From Lunularia cruciata (taxonomy: Eukaryota > Streptophyta > Marchantiopsida > Lunulariales > Lunulariaceae), in assembly GCA_948567375.1 (NCBI GenBank), contig OX419760.1, positions 27,404,001 through 27,468,000 on the forward strand: 64,000 bases of DNA, in the 5' to 3' direction. Positions 1 through 13,195 of the stretch are shown piece by piece. How positions within the stretch are numbered: position 1 is the stretch's first letter; each line of letters begins with the position of its first letter. The notes below the pieces were generated by a model that was not told where the DNA came from, searched no databases, and saw only the letters and a program-made list of their open reading frames with translations. A program made the translations under genes and the position numbers.

Positions 1-65
1 ATCATTCTAGATGTTACCAAACCAAATTTCACATCTAGATCATATGGCTAACCATTGGTATTACA
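1..65. repeat. 3' end of a family-3 LTR (fragment)
   Basis: This matches the last part of the solo LTR that ends at 21,985, including a related block around 'gatgttaccaaac' and the terminal 'ttggtattaca'. The window begins inside it, so its 5' part is not visible. It is an old dispersed LTR fragment with no coding content. Confidence 0.6.
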
Positions 66-191
66 TATGTCCATTATAAATACCAAAGCCCAAGCTCATA
101 CTAGACATTCAAAGTTTCCCTCATTCAAGAGTTTGTATGTGATCTTTTTCTCCTATCCTCCATTTTCCTATTTCTCTCCTTAGACTTTTAC
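66..191 (+). repeat. Decayed chromovirus LTR fragment (TATA to U5 part)
   Basis: The stretch 'tataaataccaaagc' followed by 'cattcaa' and 'ctatttctctcctt' and then 'cttttac' aligns in order with the TATA-to-end part of the chromovirus LTR at about 15,990-16,105. The upstream GAA/TTC-rich part is absent. It is a solitary, strongly diverged fragment directly abutting the family-3 LTR end. Confidence 0.55.
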
Positions 192-1329
192 CCTTTCCAT
201 GGTAAGATAAAATTCTTGATTTTGAATGGCTTACTTCTTCCATGTTATATTTTTTTCCTTCATCCTTTTTGTTGTCTTTGTTTCTGCTTCTTTTGAAAAT
301 AAGTCCATCACTTGGGTATTTTTTGGAGGCTTGAACTTAAGGTGTTGAAATTTTTGTATTCTTAGTGTTTGCCGTATTGTATGTCTCCTCTACTTGTACA
401 CACTTCCCCAATTTGATAAACTGTTTGTCCGTTGTCTTATATTTCTCTACTTTTCTCATTAAATCAAGCTTGTACTAAAGTACTTTGGAGGATGGAAGTG
501 ATTGGGTATTGCAACTTTTCCTCTTTCATAAGAATTTTCATGCCTATATAGAAGTGTACTAGGAAGGGTGATATGATTGTAATATATCCTTGCTCAATCA
601 TCTCATGTGCTCACTTAGCCACAAGTTCACAAAACTATTTGAGGCATGATATTTCTCCCATGGATAAAAATATATTCAAGTCATCTCGTGTACTAACTCA
701 GCCACACATTCACAAAACATGCATGTAAAGCTCATTGGTTTGTGCTTGTATAGAAGTTGGAAGAAAATGGTATGGTTCAAGTTGAGGCTTGTACTTTGTT
801 TGAATTTGAACAATTTCATGATTGTTTCAATGCTAACTTGGCAAACAAGATCTTGGAGGGAGTTGACTCAATAGCAATTAGTTATTTTTTGCCAAATGAG
901 TCATCTATCTTAAATTTAAAGTTACTAAGATGACCATGGTATAAAGATTTGGCCAAATGGGGAGATTTCCTCTCCAAGAACGTGCTACCAATGATCTTTG
1001 ATCCTAAATGTTGGATTACCCCTCAAGAATTTAGCACTCAAATTATTAATGTCACTAAATTCTCTAGTCTAAAAACATTAGAGATGTTGTAGCTCCATAC
1101 CAACAATTCTAGTCTTCTACTTTGAATGTGTTTGGCTCTTAAATGTAGTTCACATTTGGAAATTTTGGGAGTTTTACTAATAATCTCGGGGTTTTCTTGT
1201 TGTTTCCCTTTGTTGCTCCCTTTTTGTACCATTGCTAAACTTTTCTATAAAGTTATTGACATTGGTATCTACACTACTCAAATACACCTTCTCGCACAAA
1301 CTCTTGAAGTGTCAAAGAAATAGTTACCA
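192..1329. other. Intergenic, no gene recognised
   Basis: AT-rich sequence with only short open frames on both strands that lack codon bias or recognisable motifs. A short phrase around 'cacttagccacaagttcacaaaac' (608-632) recurs imperfectly near 693-718, suggesting an old local duplication. No gene can be supported. Confidence 0.5.
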
Positions 1330-1598
1330 AACCAAGTTCCATGGGAGCAAGGTGTTGATGCAACTTGAGGGAGTGAGAGCGGTTGAATCTGCATATTTTC
1401 AAGGCCCAATTCATCCTTTTAGGCATCAAAATTTGACTTTGAAGTTTTCAAGCTGTTCTTGGCTCTTTCCCTATTAGTAGAAGTACTCTCTTTGTGATAT
1501 CTCTATCTGATCTACTTAGTCATTATCTATATCATCATCTGAGATATTACGAATCCAATTTTCACCTCTAGTTCATATGTTTAACTATTGGTATTACA
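1330..1598. repeat. Family-3 LTR fragment
   Basis: It matches the 3' part of the family-3 solo LTR near 21,620-21,985 ('gcatattttcaa', 'gaagttttcaagc', 'agaagtactct', 'ggtgatat'-like) and ends at 1,598 in 'attggtattaca' exactly as that LTR does. A short echo of the end ('ctagttcatattgtctaattattgg') follows at 1,605-1,630. The start is approximate. Confidence 0.55.
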
Positions 1599-3189
1599 CA
1601 CCCTCTAGTTCATATTGTCTAATTATTGGTCATTAAGTTCATTCAGCTCATACTTACAAATGCAATGAGGTCCATAGTGAAATTTTTTATAAACTATCAT
1701 CAAAGTATTGTGGTTACAATGATAAGATGTACAATCTTTGTAACTAGTACAAGGGTCTTTGACTTGGTTGGATGCCTTGTTGTAGGAATGGCCTTGTACC
1801 TCATATTCCAAGCTGCACGTTGTGGCAAAAGGCATTATTCTAACCCTATTATAAGTTAGGCCAACAAATAACAAGCATTCTTTTATTTTTGTCACCTAAT
1901 TACCACATTGCCTCATATATTATCTCTTATTAAATTGAAAAAATTTATAAATATCACGCTCATGAATCAAAGCTATGTGACCATAAATGTCTTTTCACTC
2001 ACTTTTGTGTTTGATCTTCTGTTTAAAATTCTATAAGTAATTATGTTGACTTATAATTTATAATTTGAATAAAAACTAATAATAGTGCTAGTTAATAATC
2101 TGATTATATCTCTATAACTTCACTTGGGAAGATTAAAGCCAATTTTAAATAAAATGTGTGTTATTTAAGTGGTAGTGCATGGAATTATATAAATATAGAA
2201 ACATTGAAAATGGATATAAGTATTCCTTTGCAGCATTTTTTATTATCTATATTATGAAATATTCTTCCAAAAATATATATATACTTTCAAAAAATCTAGT
2301 AATTTTACTAGTACAAGTCAATGTAAAGTTATTGTATGATTAAGTTATAAATTTCATAAGTATAAATATAAAAACTTATGAACAAGTAAAACATAGATTT
2401 AATTTTTGTACTAGATTACCATCCTTTGATCATCAATATTATAAACTGAAGATTATTTAGCATTTAATTAATCTAATATCTGAAATATATTCTTATATGA
2501 GATACCAATAAATAAGTGATGATATTATTATCTGGTTTATTTCTTATATTCTTAGATACAATGAGTTTATATAATATATTTTTATTTTATAAGAATTTAT
2601 AAAATAAAATCATTTTACATGTTTATTAAAATTTAATTATTCTCAATGATAATTGCTAAATATATACCAAATATTAGTGGAGAAAAAACAGAAAAGATAT
2701 TAACATTGAATGTTTAGGGGTAAACTCTCAGTAGCTTCTAGACTTCTAGATTATGCAGATAATGAATACTATAATATGATAAGCTTTTCTGTATTTCTTC
2801 AAAATTTATGCTAAATTTTCCATAAATTTATTATAGAACAATAATTTGATAAATATAAGTATCATTTAAGTACTACCAAATCTATGTATCATACACTATG
2901 TGTTATTATCAAACGTATAACCAATTCTTAGACATCGTAACTTATTTGTTATAAGTGAAGTGAAAAATACATATATAAAAAACATAAATAAAACATGTAG
3001 TGCACTAAATCATTAATCCATAATAAATTTATGAATTTAAGAAATATAATAGTTCAATTATTATCACTTAAATTACTTAATATTTAATTAATAATCATTA
3101 CAAGTTGCATGGCTAAGCTACCTTAGCTTTTTAGAAAGTATCTACATGTTGCTAGCTTCTTGAAACTACTTTTTCTATAGTCCCATTTT
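1599..3189. other. AT-rich intergenic DNA
   Basis: Very AT-rich with no sustained open frame. The short frames at 1,623-1,895 on both strands overlap each other and have no recognisable motif. I see no RNA gene, LTR end or tandem repeat that can be assigned. Confidence 0.5.
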
Positions 3190-3260
3190 ACTTTTTTTTC
3201 TCTCCCTTGTACGGTTTGATGGGGTCTTCCCATCCTTCGTTTTCTCTACGCGGTCGCCCT
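3190..3260 (+). repeat. Solitary 3' tail of the RLE-type non-LTR element (copy a)
   Basis: It contains 'cccttgtacggtttgatggg', 'cccatccttc' and 'cgcggtcgcc', the block that follows the stop codon of the non-LTR element at 5,066-8,216. The hairpin GATGGG-loop-CCCATC lies at 3,218-3,234. It is a 5'-truncated copy of which only the tail survives. Confidence 0.6.
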
Positions 3261-4974
3261 CTTTCTTCTTTTTCTATAGTCAAACACAATTGCTCATCTG
3301 AACTTGAAGGAATGTACCGATTAGCGCGGTTAGATGTCTAATCCCTTATTTACAAATCCTCTGATTATTTTTACATTGAAGTGATCTCTTGAAATGAAGA
3401 ATAAATGGAAAATTCCCCTTTGGTTAAATAGGTATAAAACGTACAACACTTCACATCTAAGCAGTCAAAATACAATTTACACTTTCAAGCTCCGCCAATG
3501 AGAAATATAAACCTATCATCGTCGAGGAAACAAAAGTTAAAAACAAATTTCTTTGTAAACATAGAAACCCTTTCTTATATATACACTAAAAAGCATTTCC
3601 AAAATTTTATCCGTAGATCCAATTAACGTTAGAATATCTGAAACGAACATTGGCGTGACAGAATACACTTACTGCATGACCTTCAATTGTGATCCCCGCA
3701 TCAAATCTGGCGATTTCCAACACAATCATATCCATCCCTGTAGATACTAGGCCCTTCTTGCTAAATACAAAACCAAAGGGCATCCACGACTGTCTTTCTC
3801 ACGCACTCTACGGAATGGAGGATACACATGATCAGAGAAACATTCGGATAATTCGGGTAGTTCCTATCCAGATGATCAGAACAGAGTGAAGGGAGTTACT
3901 TTCAGTAACTGTAAACTATATTTTTAACTCAGAGTTACTATCCGAACCGAAGTACGAAACGAGACGTTACGATACATGTGAAATGATCTTACGGTCTTAG
4001 ATAGGTATGAATGAATTCAAGTTACGGTCTGACCTCGAGCCGGAAATATCGATGTGACATTTCCCGGAGGTAAAGACCTGTTTCTATTGGCCACTGTTCC
4101 GGCGGATGACGTAGGTGACGGATGACAGCACTCGGCTGCTCTGACTAACCTCTGACGGTAAGGTTGGACTTTCTCTGTCAAATTCCGTCTGTCAACGGTC
4201 AGGCTACAGCATATCATTCATGCCTCTTTTCTTTGTTTAATGATTCAGCTGATAAAGTGTACGCCTCGAGCTATTTAGCAACATTTTAGCAACATTTTAT
4301 GGAAGAGATAATTGCAGAATTTGGAACCATGCTGACATGAATATTCAGCCTCCAACATGGTTTTGTTTACTCCTTTTTCTCTTAAGGGCCCAAAGACCGA
4401 GGCCTTTAATTAGCAGCAGGTTTTATTTATAGAAGAGATGGTAATAAAATGAGATAGTTCAGCTGGTTTTAGTAAACGGATGGTCGAAAGAACGTACATC
4501 ATCACCGCGAAATATATCTTCACCTTGTTGAATTTTGAGAAGGAAAGCATGCCCAACAGAAGGATTACTGCCCAATGAGCAGTAATCCCAAAATGACTTT
4601 TACTTAAAAGTTAACTCGCCAGAATTAATAACACTTTAATAACCCGGTGGAAGTCGGTAGTCGCTAGCACATGTAAAAGCTAATTAGGAGACTACACCAA
4701 GCTCTGTTTACGTATAGGCACTGTTTTCATTTAACACTGGTGGTTTTCAACGCTCCACACGGAAATATCAAGCCTCGAGGTATTCTTGAGATATGCCAAA
4801 GAGAAAGGATGCCTACAGTAGCAAGTCGGAATAATTCCATTACAAGAAGACGTGTCGATGTTGGCTCTTGTCGGCCCTGCTGCTTCCTGGTTGTGATTAT
4901 GGTAATTAAGTATAGTATCGGTAAGCAACACCATATGTTATATAAATTTTGAAAGTAAATAGAAATTATATAGA
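3261..4974. other. Intergenic, no gene recognised
   Basis: Mixed-composition DNA with only short, unconvincing frames (3,689-3,889 plus; 4,017-4,217 minus; 4,727-5,038 minus). None shows a motif. Parts of the last are simply the antisense of the non-LTR tail at 4,981-5,074. Confidence 0.5.
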
Positions 4975-4980
4975 GAGAAA

Positions 4981-5074
4981 GGCGACCGTGGAGGAAAAAT
5001 GAAGGATGGGAAGACCCCATCAAGCCGTACAAGTACAAGGGAGAGACAAAAAAGGTAACATGGGGCTAAGCCCC
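4981..5074 (-). repeat. 3' UTR/tail of the non-LTR element (copy b, attached to its ORF)
   Basis: Read on the minus strand, the stop of the C-terminal reading frame is followed by a 13-nt near-palindrome, GGGGCTTAGCCCC (5,062-5,074). Next come the GATGGG-loop-CCCATC hairpin (5,005-5,021) and the CGGTCGCC block. The same order appears on the plus strand at 56,912-57,000. This fixes the tail as the 3' end of this element; structured 3' tails are what target-primed reverse transcription recognises in this class. Confidence 0.65.
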
Positions 5075-8000
5075 AATAGAGTTTGTGTGAGAAATCTGCC
5101 CTACCGCACCTAGTATATCCGAGCTATGCAAGTGGTACGGTCTACACACAACTGGAGCATCCGAAGAAATATCACCTAATGTGCTTGCTCTCCTATGGAT
5201 TGCACCAGCCACTGCACTCTGTAGAGCAATGGACACATGCGGTCTAAAATATGCTACAAAGTATGAGAGTGAGAGTGGTACCCCTTGACGCCTAACATGA
5301 TAAGCTCTCGCGCACTCCCTGACAAATGTGTCAAATGCCGTGTCCATCGCTCCATATAAGTCCAAGGCTAGAGGAACAAAGAGATGACCTTGCTGCATGC
5401 CCCTATACTTGGAGACCTTGTGACCTGCTGCTGCACTCGCCGCCCATCCAGGGGGATGTGTAATCACTCCTTCCAAATCTGTATCCCGCATAGGGTCCGT
5501 GACCACGACATCCGCTATTGTCACCTGATCATCTCGGACCAAGTATAAGTCTGCCCTGACATGTGTCATCTGCAAAGCATACAAATGCTCCCTCCAAGCC
5601 AAGTATCCACTCTCTCGTGCCATAGCAAACACTATGTCTCTAATGGCATCATGGGTAGCTATCCTCTGTCCTCCAAAAGGACACCATGTCATGTGGACCA
5701 CCGCTGCATCTAGTGTAGAACAACAATCACAAGTGAGTAGTGAAGATGCAGATGGGTGGACCAAACCTAGGCAAAAACTCATCGCTGTAGAGAAAGTAGT
5801 CGGTGCGAGTCAGAAAGCCCTAATGCATGATCGAGCTAGGATCCACGAGCCTGCACCCTTGCCGGAGCAAGAGCGTAGACGTGCTCTAGTAGCATGAGGA
5901 ATGGACAAGTCAACCAAGAGAGAATATAGCGTATGCTCACACTGTCGCTCTATCAAGGAAGACTGTAAACTTTTATTCCAATCTGATGATAGTGAAGCGG
6001 TGGAAAACCCTCTTGTGCTTGTGGGGATAGACTATCTCTTGTCTGCCGCAATAACACCTGGAGAGAAAAGGATCTTCCCTCCACCTCTATCACATAAGTC
6101 TCCAAAACCGGCCTATCAACAACCACAAAACGAGAGGAAAGTAGGGGTGCCGAGAGAGCACAACTACCCAAAAACGCTATAGGTTCCATCTCCTCCATAA
6201 AAAGCAAGCCAACCCCGCCACATGAGATTGGTAGAGCCATCTGTCTACGTGCCAAATCCCCTATCACACACTCAAAAGTCCCTGGTCCAATAATATCACC
6301 AAAGACTCCCATAATCCTCCTATCAAATGCTCTTAGACGTGATAAGAAGGACGGTGAGGGAGGAGCTGTACGGATGAGGTAGGATGGTCGACAAGCAATA
6401 CTGGAAGACAGTATACCAAATGCCACCTGTGGATCTCCTAGTAATGGAAGGTCATCCACATGGAAAACATCCTCTGCAAGGGCAACGTCCAAGAAGTGTG
6501 TGACAAAATCCTCCGATCCTACTAGCACTCCAAGAACACGAAGTCCATCTGTGGATGTGATACACTCCTCCGGAAGCTCAAGGTGGGGAGGGATACCTAA
6601 AGAGGACCATGCCCTACACTTTGACACCTTGACTCTCAAGCCTACTAGATGTAGCTCGGTAGTCAAGTAGTCAAAAGCCTACCTAATCTGATCTACAGGG
6701 CCTACGATGTGTGTATCATCTGCCAAGGAGGGAAATACACAACCTGACATGGCCAAAGTAGTAGATAAGAGAGCTCTAAAGTAAATGGAGCCATGGCAAA
6801 TAAGGCCCCCCCAAAGGATCTCCCTAACGTGTACCAACAATTGACTCCAAGACGGTGACTCCTTCTTGTGAACCACCATGCTGGTAGTAAAGGAAAGCAA
6901 GAGAGCCATAAAAAGACCACACAAAAGGAATGAGACTCGCCAAGGATCCACCAGCCTCCCTAAGCTCTCTAAAGATGGATGCACGTGAGATGCTATTAAA
7001 AGCATTCTCAACATCCACTTGTAGGATGACCCACTCCGGATGGATATCTAGGAGTGCTCTAATGCCTAGAGATATAGCCTTACATCCTCCAGGTGTAGCT
7101 ACTCCAAACTGATGTGGACTAAGGTGCTGTCAAAAGTGAGAATGATACTGAAGGACAATGGTACGACTGACCAAACGTAAAAAGATCTCTCCAATAGCAA
7201 TTGGTCTAATGCCTCCCATGTCCTTCTCCATTGTGAGAAGTCGACTAGCACCTAACACCCGACTAACAGACATAGAAATGTCTCCTCTCGCTATTGCTGC
7301 AGCCACCTACAACAACTCCGTAAAACCACTAGAGGGATCATCTACCTGGAAGCAAACTCTAAGGTGCTCATAAACCATCACTGACAAGCCTCCTGAGGAA
7401 AGGCGAGGGGCAGTGCACAATGCTTGTGCAAATAGCAACCTATCAAGACAAAAAGGCTGCTCAGGCTGATAATCTAAGACCTCTAGTGGTAGTCCCTCTA
7501 TTGTTATAAGATGCAATGAGCGTAGGGAAGAGATGGTCTCATCAGTATGACTCGCTATAGACAAAGGGTGTAGTGCTCGTGCTGCTCTACTAAACTCTCC
7601 CGCCTGACCCAATGTCCTATATCATCGTAATTGAGTGGAATCTATGGTATCCTGTGGCGATGCCTGTCTCCTAAATCGTGTAGCCCTAACAAACTCCTCA
7701 TGAAGGGTTGCCCAATCTCCCGCTCGGAATTGACAAAATCTAGCCGCCACCTCTCTATGCCCCGCACGTCCCCCTCTAGCATAACGAAGACACCATTGAG
7801 GGAGTAGGAGGAATAGGAACCATGCTAACTCGTCAAAGGGATCACGTGCCAAACGTGGTAGGCAAAAAGCATGTCTAGCCTCATCATGGAGTGTGTGGGG
7901 TAGCCTATGGAATAGGCGTGGACATGGAAAACTAGTCTCAAATAACCCCAAAATGCAACCCGGGTGAGAAGCTAACCACTCCCACGACTCGATCGGTATC

Positions 8001-8216
8001 CTTGGAATGATCAACGAAGGTATAGAAGAAACGTGCGTAATCCCAAGTGTCACTACTATCAATGTGGTAGCTCGTCTCACGTGTGCATCCCAATTGGTCT
8101 TTGTGCATCCTTCCTACATGGGTCTTTACTCTTTGCGAGGTGAAGCGTCGGTGACACACCGTGCATGGTGTATCCCGACATGCTCTAGGCAACATCACAT
8201 GGGAAGGTGTAGCCAT
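5066..8216 (-). pseudogene. Decayed non-LTR retrotransposon with C2H2 finger, RT and RLE-like C-terminus
   Basis: On the minus strand several frames join in order. From 8,216 an N-terminal segment carries a C2H2 finger (C-x2-C, then H-x4-H, in 'CTVCHRRFTSQRVKTHVGRMH'-like sequence). Reverse transcriptase follows at about 7,612-6,679, with motif A 'DVENAFNSIS', motif B 'QGDPLGGALFA' and motif C 'LADDTHIVG'. A thumb region lies at 6,666-5,953 and a C-terminal domain at 5,782-5,066, with a Cys/His knuckle (CDCC...H...C) and 'RADLYLVRDDQVTIADVVV', which fits the R-P-D...D pattern of restriction-like endonucleases with P changed to A. This combination is typical of R2/NeSL/Utopia-type elements with a single ORF. 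The frame changes at least three times, so it is a pseudogene. Clade placement is uncertain. Confidence 0.75.
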
Positions 8217-9359
8217 GGCTAGCACAAGAATAACTATAGTTATACATGTTGTTCCTCTCCATATCTCCCCATATTTGCAAAACCACAACTCTTCACATCC
8301 TAACTTACATAAGAAAACAATCTCTCTAAACTCTAAAATCTATAAATTTTCATAATTTTCAATTTCTATCTCCAAAATTTTCAAACCAAATTCTCATAAA
8401 ATTTAATTATGAAAACCAAGAGATTAAAAATAAAAATTTCCCAACCCATCACTCTCAATGTATAATGATAACTCAAAACCCTAAAAAAATTTAAAAATCT
8501 TCGTAACTTTATACTCCATTTTTCATAGTCTTTAATCTAGGTGCTAATGGAACCAAAATTGAAAAACGAATAAAATAGACTATTCTTTCACATGCTACAT
8601 GCTAGAGAGCACTTGGAAATAATAGAAATTGTCTCACGTCTCCACACTCTCCCGCAAGCAAAGTTCCCGGACCCCGAATCATGTGTATGAACGATATCTA
8701 GGTTATGTTACAGGGATATAGTATCTGCCTTTTATGAATCAGTTGTAGACTCACTCGGACCCCTGCCTTAAGTCGACCTCGATTCGACTTGGCCGGACTT
8801 GCTCATACCCAGGCTCCAGTCTTGACGTGGCTCGGCATACAGTTGACGCGGCACAATGATAGATAGCACTGCGTGACATGTCAATCATTACGCTTTCAAC
8901 ATGTACTTGCTCCCCTCCTTACTCACCAGCGAACTTAAGCCACACATGAAACTGCGCTGGTACTTCTCATGTTCGACAGGCCTGAGGTCCACTTCTAGCG
9001 CTTTTCAGACTTTTCTTTACCTTTATCCGGTCATCTCATCGCTCCAAACAGCGAAATGTACAGCTCTTTTCTCAAACTCGATTTGAGGTCTCTCTATGTG
9101 TGGAGGCGCACCCAACTGACAACGTCCGGAAATGCGGTCGCGCATCCGCCCCTTTCCTACATGCGGAGAACCATAGGTTGAAATCCTATCCAGTTCTCAA
9201 GAGACGAGAGCTGAACTGATAGGGGCACTTAAGGATTCCGTAGAGATCCCGTAAATGGATGCGCATCTTCCCGTTCCTGTGTAAATGCTCTTCCCCGTTT
9301 CCTCTTTTTTCTGTTCTTTCCTCGGAAAAGTAGCTTAGCTCCAGTTTTACCTCTGGGTG
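8217..9359. other. Intergenic; possible 5' flank of the non-LTR element
   Basis: The first 350 bases are A/T-rich and lie upstream of the non-LTR start on its strand. The rest is ordinary mixed sequence. Around 9,163-9,206 there is an isolated tRNA T-arm-like hairpin (ATAGG, seven-base loop, CCTAT) but no matching D-arm or anticodon arm. No gene is supported. Confidence 0.45.
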
Positions 9360-9440
9360 TTATTCTTGTACAGTTTGATGGGCTCTGCCCATCCTTCTTG
9401 TTATCCTCTGCGCGTCTCCCTTCACGATTTCTCGAAGTCT
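9360..9440 (+). repeat. Solitary 3' tail of the non-LTR element (copy c)
   Basis: It carries 'cttgtacagtttgatggg', 'cccatccttcttgttatc' and 'cgcgtctcc'. The hairpin at 9,377-9,393 is GATGGGC-TCT-GCCCATC, one base pair longer than in the other copies through a matched C/G pair. It is 5'-truncated. Confidence 0.6.
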
Positions 9441-11399
9441 TCTATAATTTACGGATCATTCATTTCAGTCGGTTGATGTCCACGTGTTGACCTGTAAGTT
9501 TTCGCGGAAGTGACTGCACTTCCGTGGCAGCTCCATATGCACGCACCCTATTGGGTGCGAAACTGATTGTTTTGTTCTCTTTTATCGGCCATTAACTTCG
9601 TGACGTGGCCGTCACAAATCTCCTACATAGTACTTTCACTAGGCGACTTTTATTACTAAAGAAGTGTCTATCTGCCTCTGAGAAGCAATACCGTATTTTG
9701 CGGTGTGCAGATAGACATTTCGAGTCCGATCCTTCAATTATGCTCGCTTTTCTCCACTTGAGTACACGTCGCTAGTAATCTCGAATGCCCACTTAAGTAC
9801 TAGTACATTCCCACTTCTCTCATGCTGTTCCTACTTTGATGCAATCATTCACAGTCGCCAACGAGGCGTAACCTCTAAGCGAGCGTAGACGATCCGAGAA
9901 AGAAGATGTCCTCTTTCAAGAAAATCTGCAGTTTCTCCCCATACTGACCGGTTGAAATTCATGATGGAGCGGTTGGAGACGTCACTGCGTAGATTCTCTT
10001 TCACATGCTCTTTCATGTTGGAAGAATATAGACAGTATGGGACTCTATATTAAGGGAGGCCTTTTATTCGAATCCTTATCCTAGGATTATTTCGGGCCTT
10101 CCCTTCAACCCCGCGCTCGGTTCACCCGTTGTCTCTTCGTACATTTGGGTCTGAAGCTGAATTTGGGTCCAAATTTGAGTGAAAGTTCGTTCCGCTCCAC
10201 ACGGGATATCAGGGCGCATCTCTTTTGGCATCTACTTTTTGGCAATTATATCCAGTTTATACAGGGCTTGTTTAATACGCTTAAAACGCTCCTCTTTTCA
10301 CCTTCCAGCCTCCAATAACGATTGACAAAGAAACTCAATTATCATAACTGTTATGCATTCACTGCTAATGTATAGAAATGCATATTGTAGATTTAAATAT
10401 ATTTTTTATTAACCATGCAAGATCTTCTTGTATAAAGATATACACCAGCTTTATAATCTTCTTTTATGAACCTACCCATCTCTACGTTTTCAGATATATT
10501 TTCACCTTGATTTAAAATCTTATATCCATTCTAACTAAATAGCAAAAATTTCATCCAAATACTATGTTTCTCTTAAAATAATTTAATTCTATTAAATTAA
10601 TGACACAAATATATGTGTAGAAGATGGTGCAATATATTTTTATTAACTTAAATATGAAGAAACACTCATGCAAGATTTGCATTAGGTTCAAAATATTGTA
10701 AATGTATCCTTGAAATTTTACACAAATAAATATACAATAAAATTACATATTATTATATACATAATAAAAATATATATAATATATTATAGTACAACTAATT
10801 AATAATTAATTTACAATATTAAGGATCTTAATGTTAATAATATATACTTAATACATAGAATATGAAATTTTGTATTAACATTAATATCTATCTAATTCTA
10901 AAAGTTTTAATATAATTTGTATGCCATTATTCTAATGCTCTACTAAATTAAAACTCAAGTTATATACCAGTATATTTCATGGAAGTTGGTATTATAATGA
11001 AATTATTTGAAAATATCTTTACACCTAACATACTTATTAAGTTTCAATTATGACTTAATAGTCGCTTTAATCAATATAAAAACTGTAATTTATAATAGAA
11101 GGTCAATATTTCATTTATGTTAGTCTATTAGAAGAAATTTTAAATATAAAGAGCTTAAGTTACATTCTTTCATGACTTTGATCTCATGTAAATATCACAA
11201 TAAATTTAAATCTAATAGGACAACATGAATTGGAAGTGAGAGGGATAGTTAAATGTATATTAGTTATTATATGAAGACCCTGCTGATAAATAAATAAACA
11301 TTTGTTGCAATATTTACTTTCAAATACTAGTATGTACTTTTAGATTTAGATAAGACTTTTGATATATTACTATAACTCACTATGTCTTATACATTAACC

Positions 11400-11401
<2 letters not shown>
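9441..11401. other. Intergenic, no gene recognised
   Basis: The first 900 bases have balanced composition; from about 10,320 the DNA becomes strongly AT-rich. I find no sustained reading frame, LTR end or RNA gene. Confidence 0.5.

Positions 11402-11470
<69 letters not shown>
11402..11470. repeat. (AT)n microsatellite
   Basis: An uninterrupted run of about 34 AT dinucleotides. It lies within a long AT-rich segment and far from any gene. Its length is likely polymorphic. Confidence 0.98.
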
Positions 11471-11474
<4 letters not shown>

Positions 11475-13195
11475 CAACTTATGGTTTGTAAGTATTCCTT
11501 TTTTATCAATTTTTATATCAAAAAGAGTTACATGAATACACAAATCTTAATCAAAAGAACTAGACATGTAAGGCACTATGTATAAAACTAATATACCTAA
11601 TATCACTTCACCTAAAAATGAGTTTTCTACACATCTATTTTTTATCTTATGTGTAGAACTATAATTTATAAATTACGATTAGCAAAGTACCTCAAGTCTT
11701 ACAAAAAGTGACTGAAATCTGAACTATACTCCTCCGTTTATGACCCATATTATTCAAACGTCTAGCTTAGAACAAAAGTTGACTAAATGGAAAATTTTAA
11801 TTTCTTTTGTTAAAATTAGCTTAGAAATAATACATAATATGTAAAACTGAAAGTAAAACTACAATTGAAACCTTTTGATAATAATTGAATGGATTGGAAT
11901 CTAGTTATATAACTCCTCACCAGCAATTAGCAACCTCGGTGGTGCTTTATTGGTGAAATGAAGAAACTCCTTTGAACCTTCTCAATGATCTTAGAATTGG
12001 ATGGTTATGCAACAAGGCTAGCTCAAGTTCTACAATTTTAGTAAAAATCCCTAAAGCCAATCTGACTTGGTGAGAGTAGTTGCAGCTACAATTTAGACTT
12101 TATTAATGATTAAAATTGAATGAAAATTGAATTTTAAGTGAAAATTTTCATAAATATAAATTAATGTAACTATGATACAACTTCTTTAAGGTCAACATAC
12201 ACTAGCATAGGGATGTTTAGAGTCTATGATTCCACCCACATTGTTTTTTTTAATGTCATCCTTGTTCACAAAGATAAGGCAAAATATTTTATTGATTACG
12301 AGATAAACCTTCTTAATTGAAATTTTCTTTGGAGTTGTGTTCATATATGTATAAGTACAAAAAGAACAAGTATGAAGCCAAAGGCACTTTGAAAGAAGAA
12401 TACGAAAGGAATAAAGTACAAAAGGTGGCCTTGTATGAAGGGTTAAGTACAAAGACCTTTCGCTTGGATGATCTTTGACACCAAAGACCTTTGATTTAAG
12501 ATTAGTTTTTATTGAAATGCTTTTGTACCCAAAGATATACATGATTTGAATGCACCATCATCGAGATAAATTTTTGTTGTCAAAGATAGTTTGCATTCAC
12601 TTTAGGCCTTGCATGTGTAGAGAATGATGGCTCATCTACTATTTGGCCACTTAAGAATAATGATTGAAAAAATTGATTATAAATCCAAGTGTCTATTAAT
12701 CAATTTCACTTTTCTTTTGATCAATTTTAGTCTCATGTTCAAAAAACGCTCAAAGTTTCAAGTCTTAGCAAGGCTTTGTAGGTTTTTACTGCCATTGCCT
12801 TTGTACCCATGCTATCTTTGGTGGGAAACATTGTATTCATACCCAAGCAAAGGAGGAGAGTTCTTGAGGCTATCTTACATACTCCAACAACCAACAAGTG
12901 GGCGGTGTATTGTAGGACTAAATTTATCCAAAGCAAGCACCTTGCTTTCTTGCTCTAGTATTGGGAATTGCGGGATGTTGCTATTATCCAAGAGTTGAGT
13001 CATGGGAGGAGAAGATGCAAAGAGACCTTTGAGGCAATTTATGTACATGGATGGATAGAATTAGTGGAATTTTCTTAGCCCAAAGAATTTATAGCCATAA
13101 ACAATGACAATTGACACCCAATACACTAGACCAAACACAAAGTCAGAGAAGATCCTCATTAGGTAGTTATAAGGACCATATCCCAAAGTATAGTA
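11471..13195. other. AT-rich DNA leading into the decayed coiled-coil frame
   Basis: Short frames (12,192-12,542 minus; 12,624-12,998 plus) have no motif. Phrases such as 'aaagatagtt' and 'gacctttg/aaggtctttg' recur here and again at 43,430-43,510, beyond the two large insertions. This stretch and 43,396-43,520 may therefore flank the same disrupted unit. Confidence 0.35.

Noticed and set aside
1038-1477. Overlapping short open frames near the left end
   Set aside because: They run on both strands over the same DNA, lack motifs, and overlap a family-3 LTR fragment.
9150-9230. Possible tRNA gene
   Set aside because: Only a T-arm-like hairpin is present; no matching acceptor, D-arm or anticodon stem could be paired.
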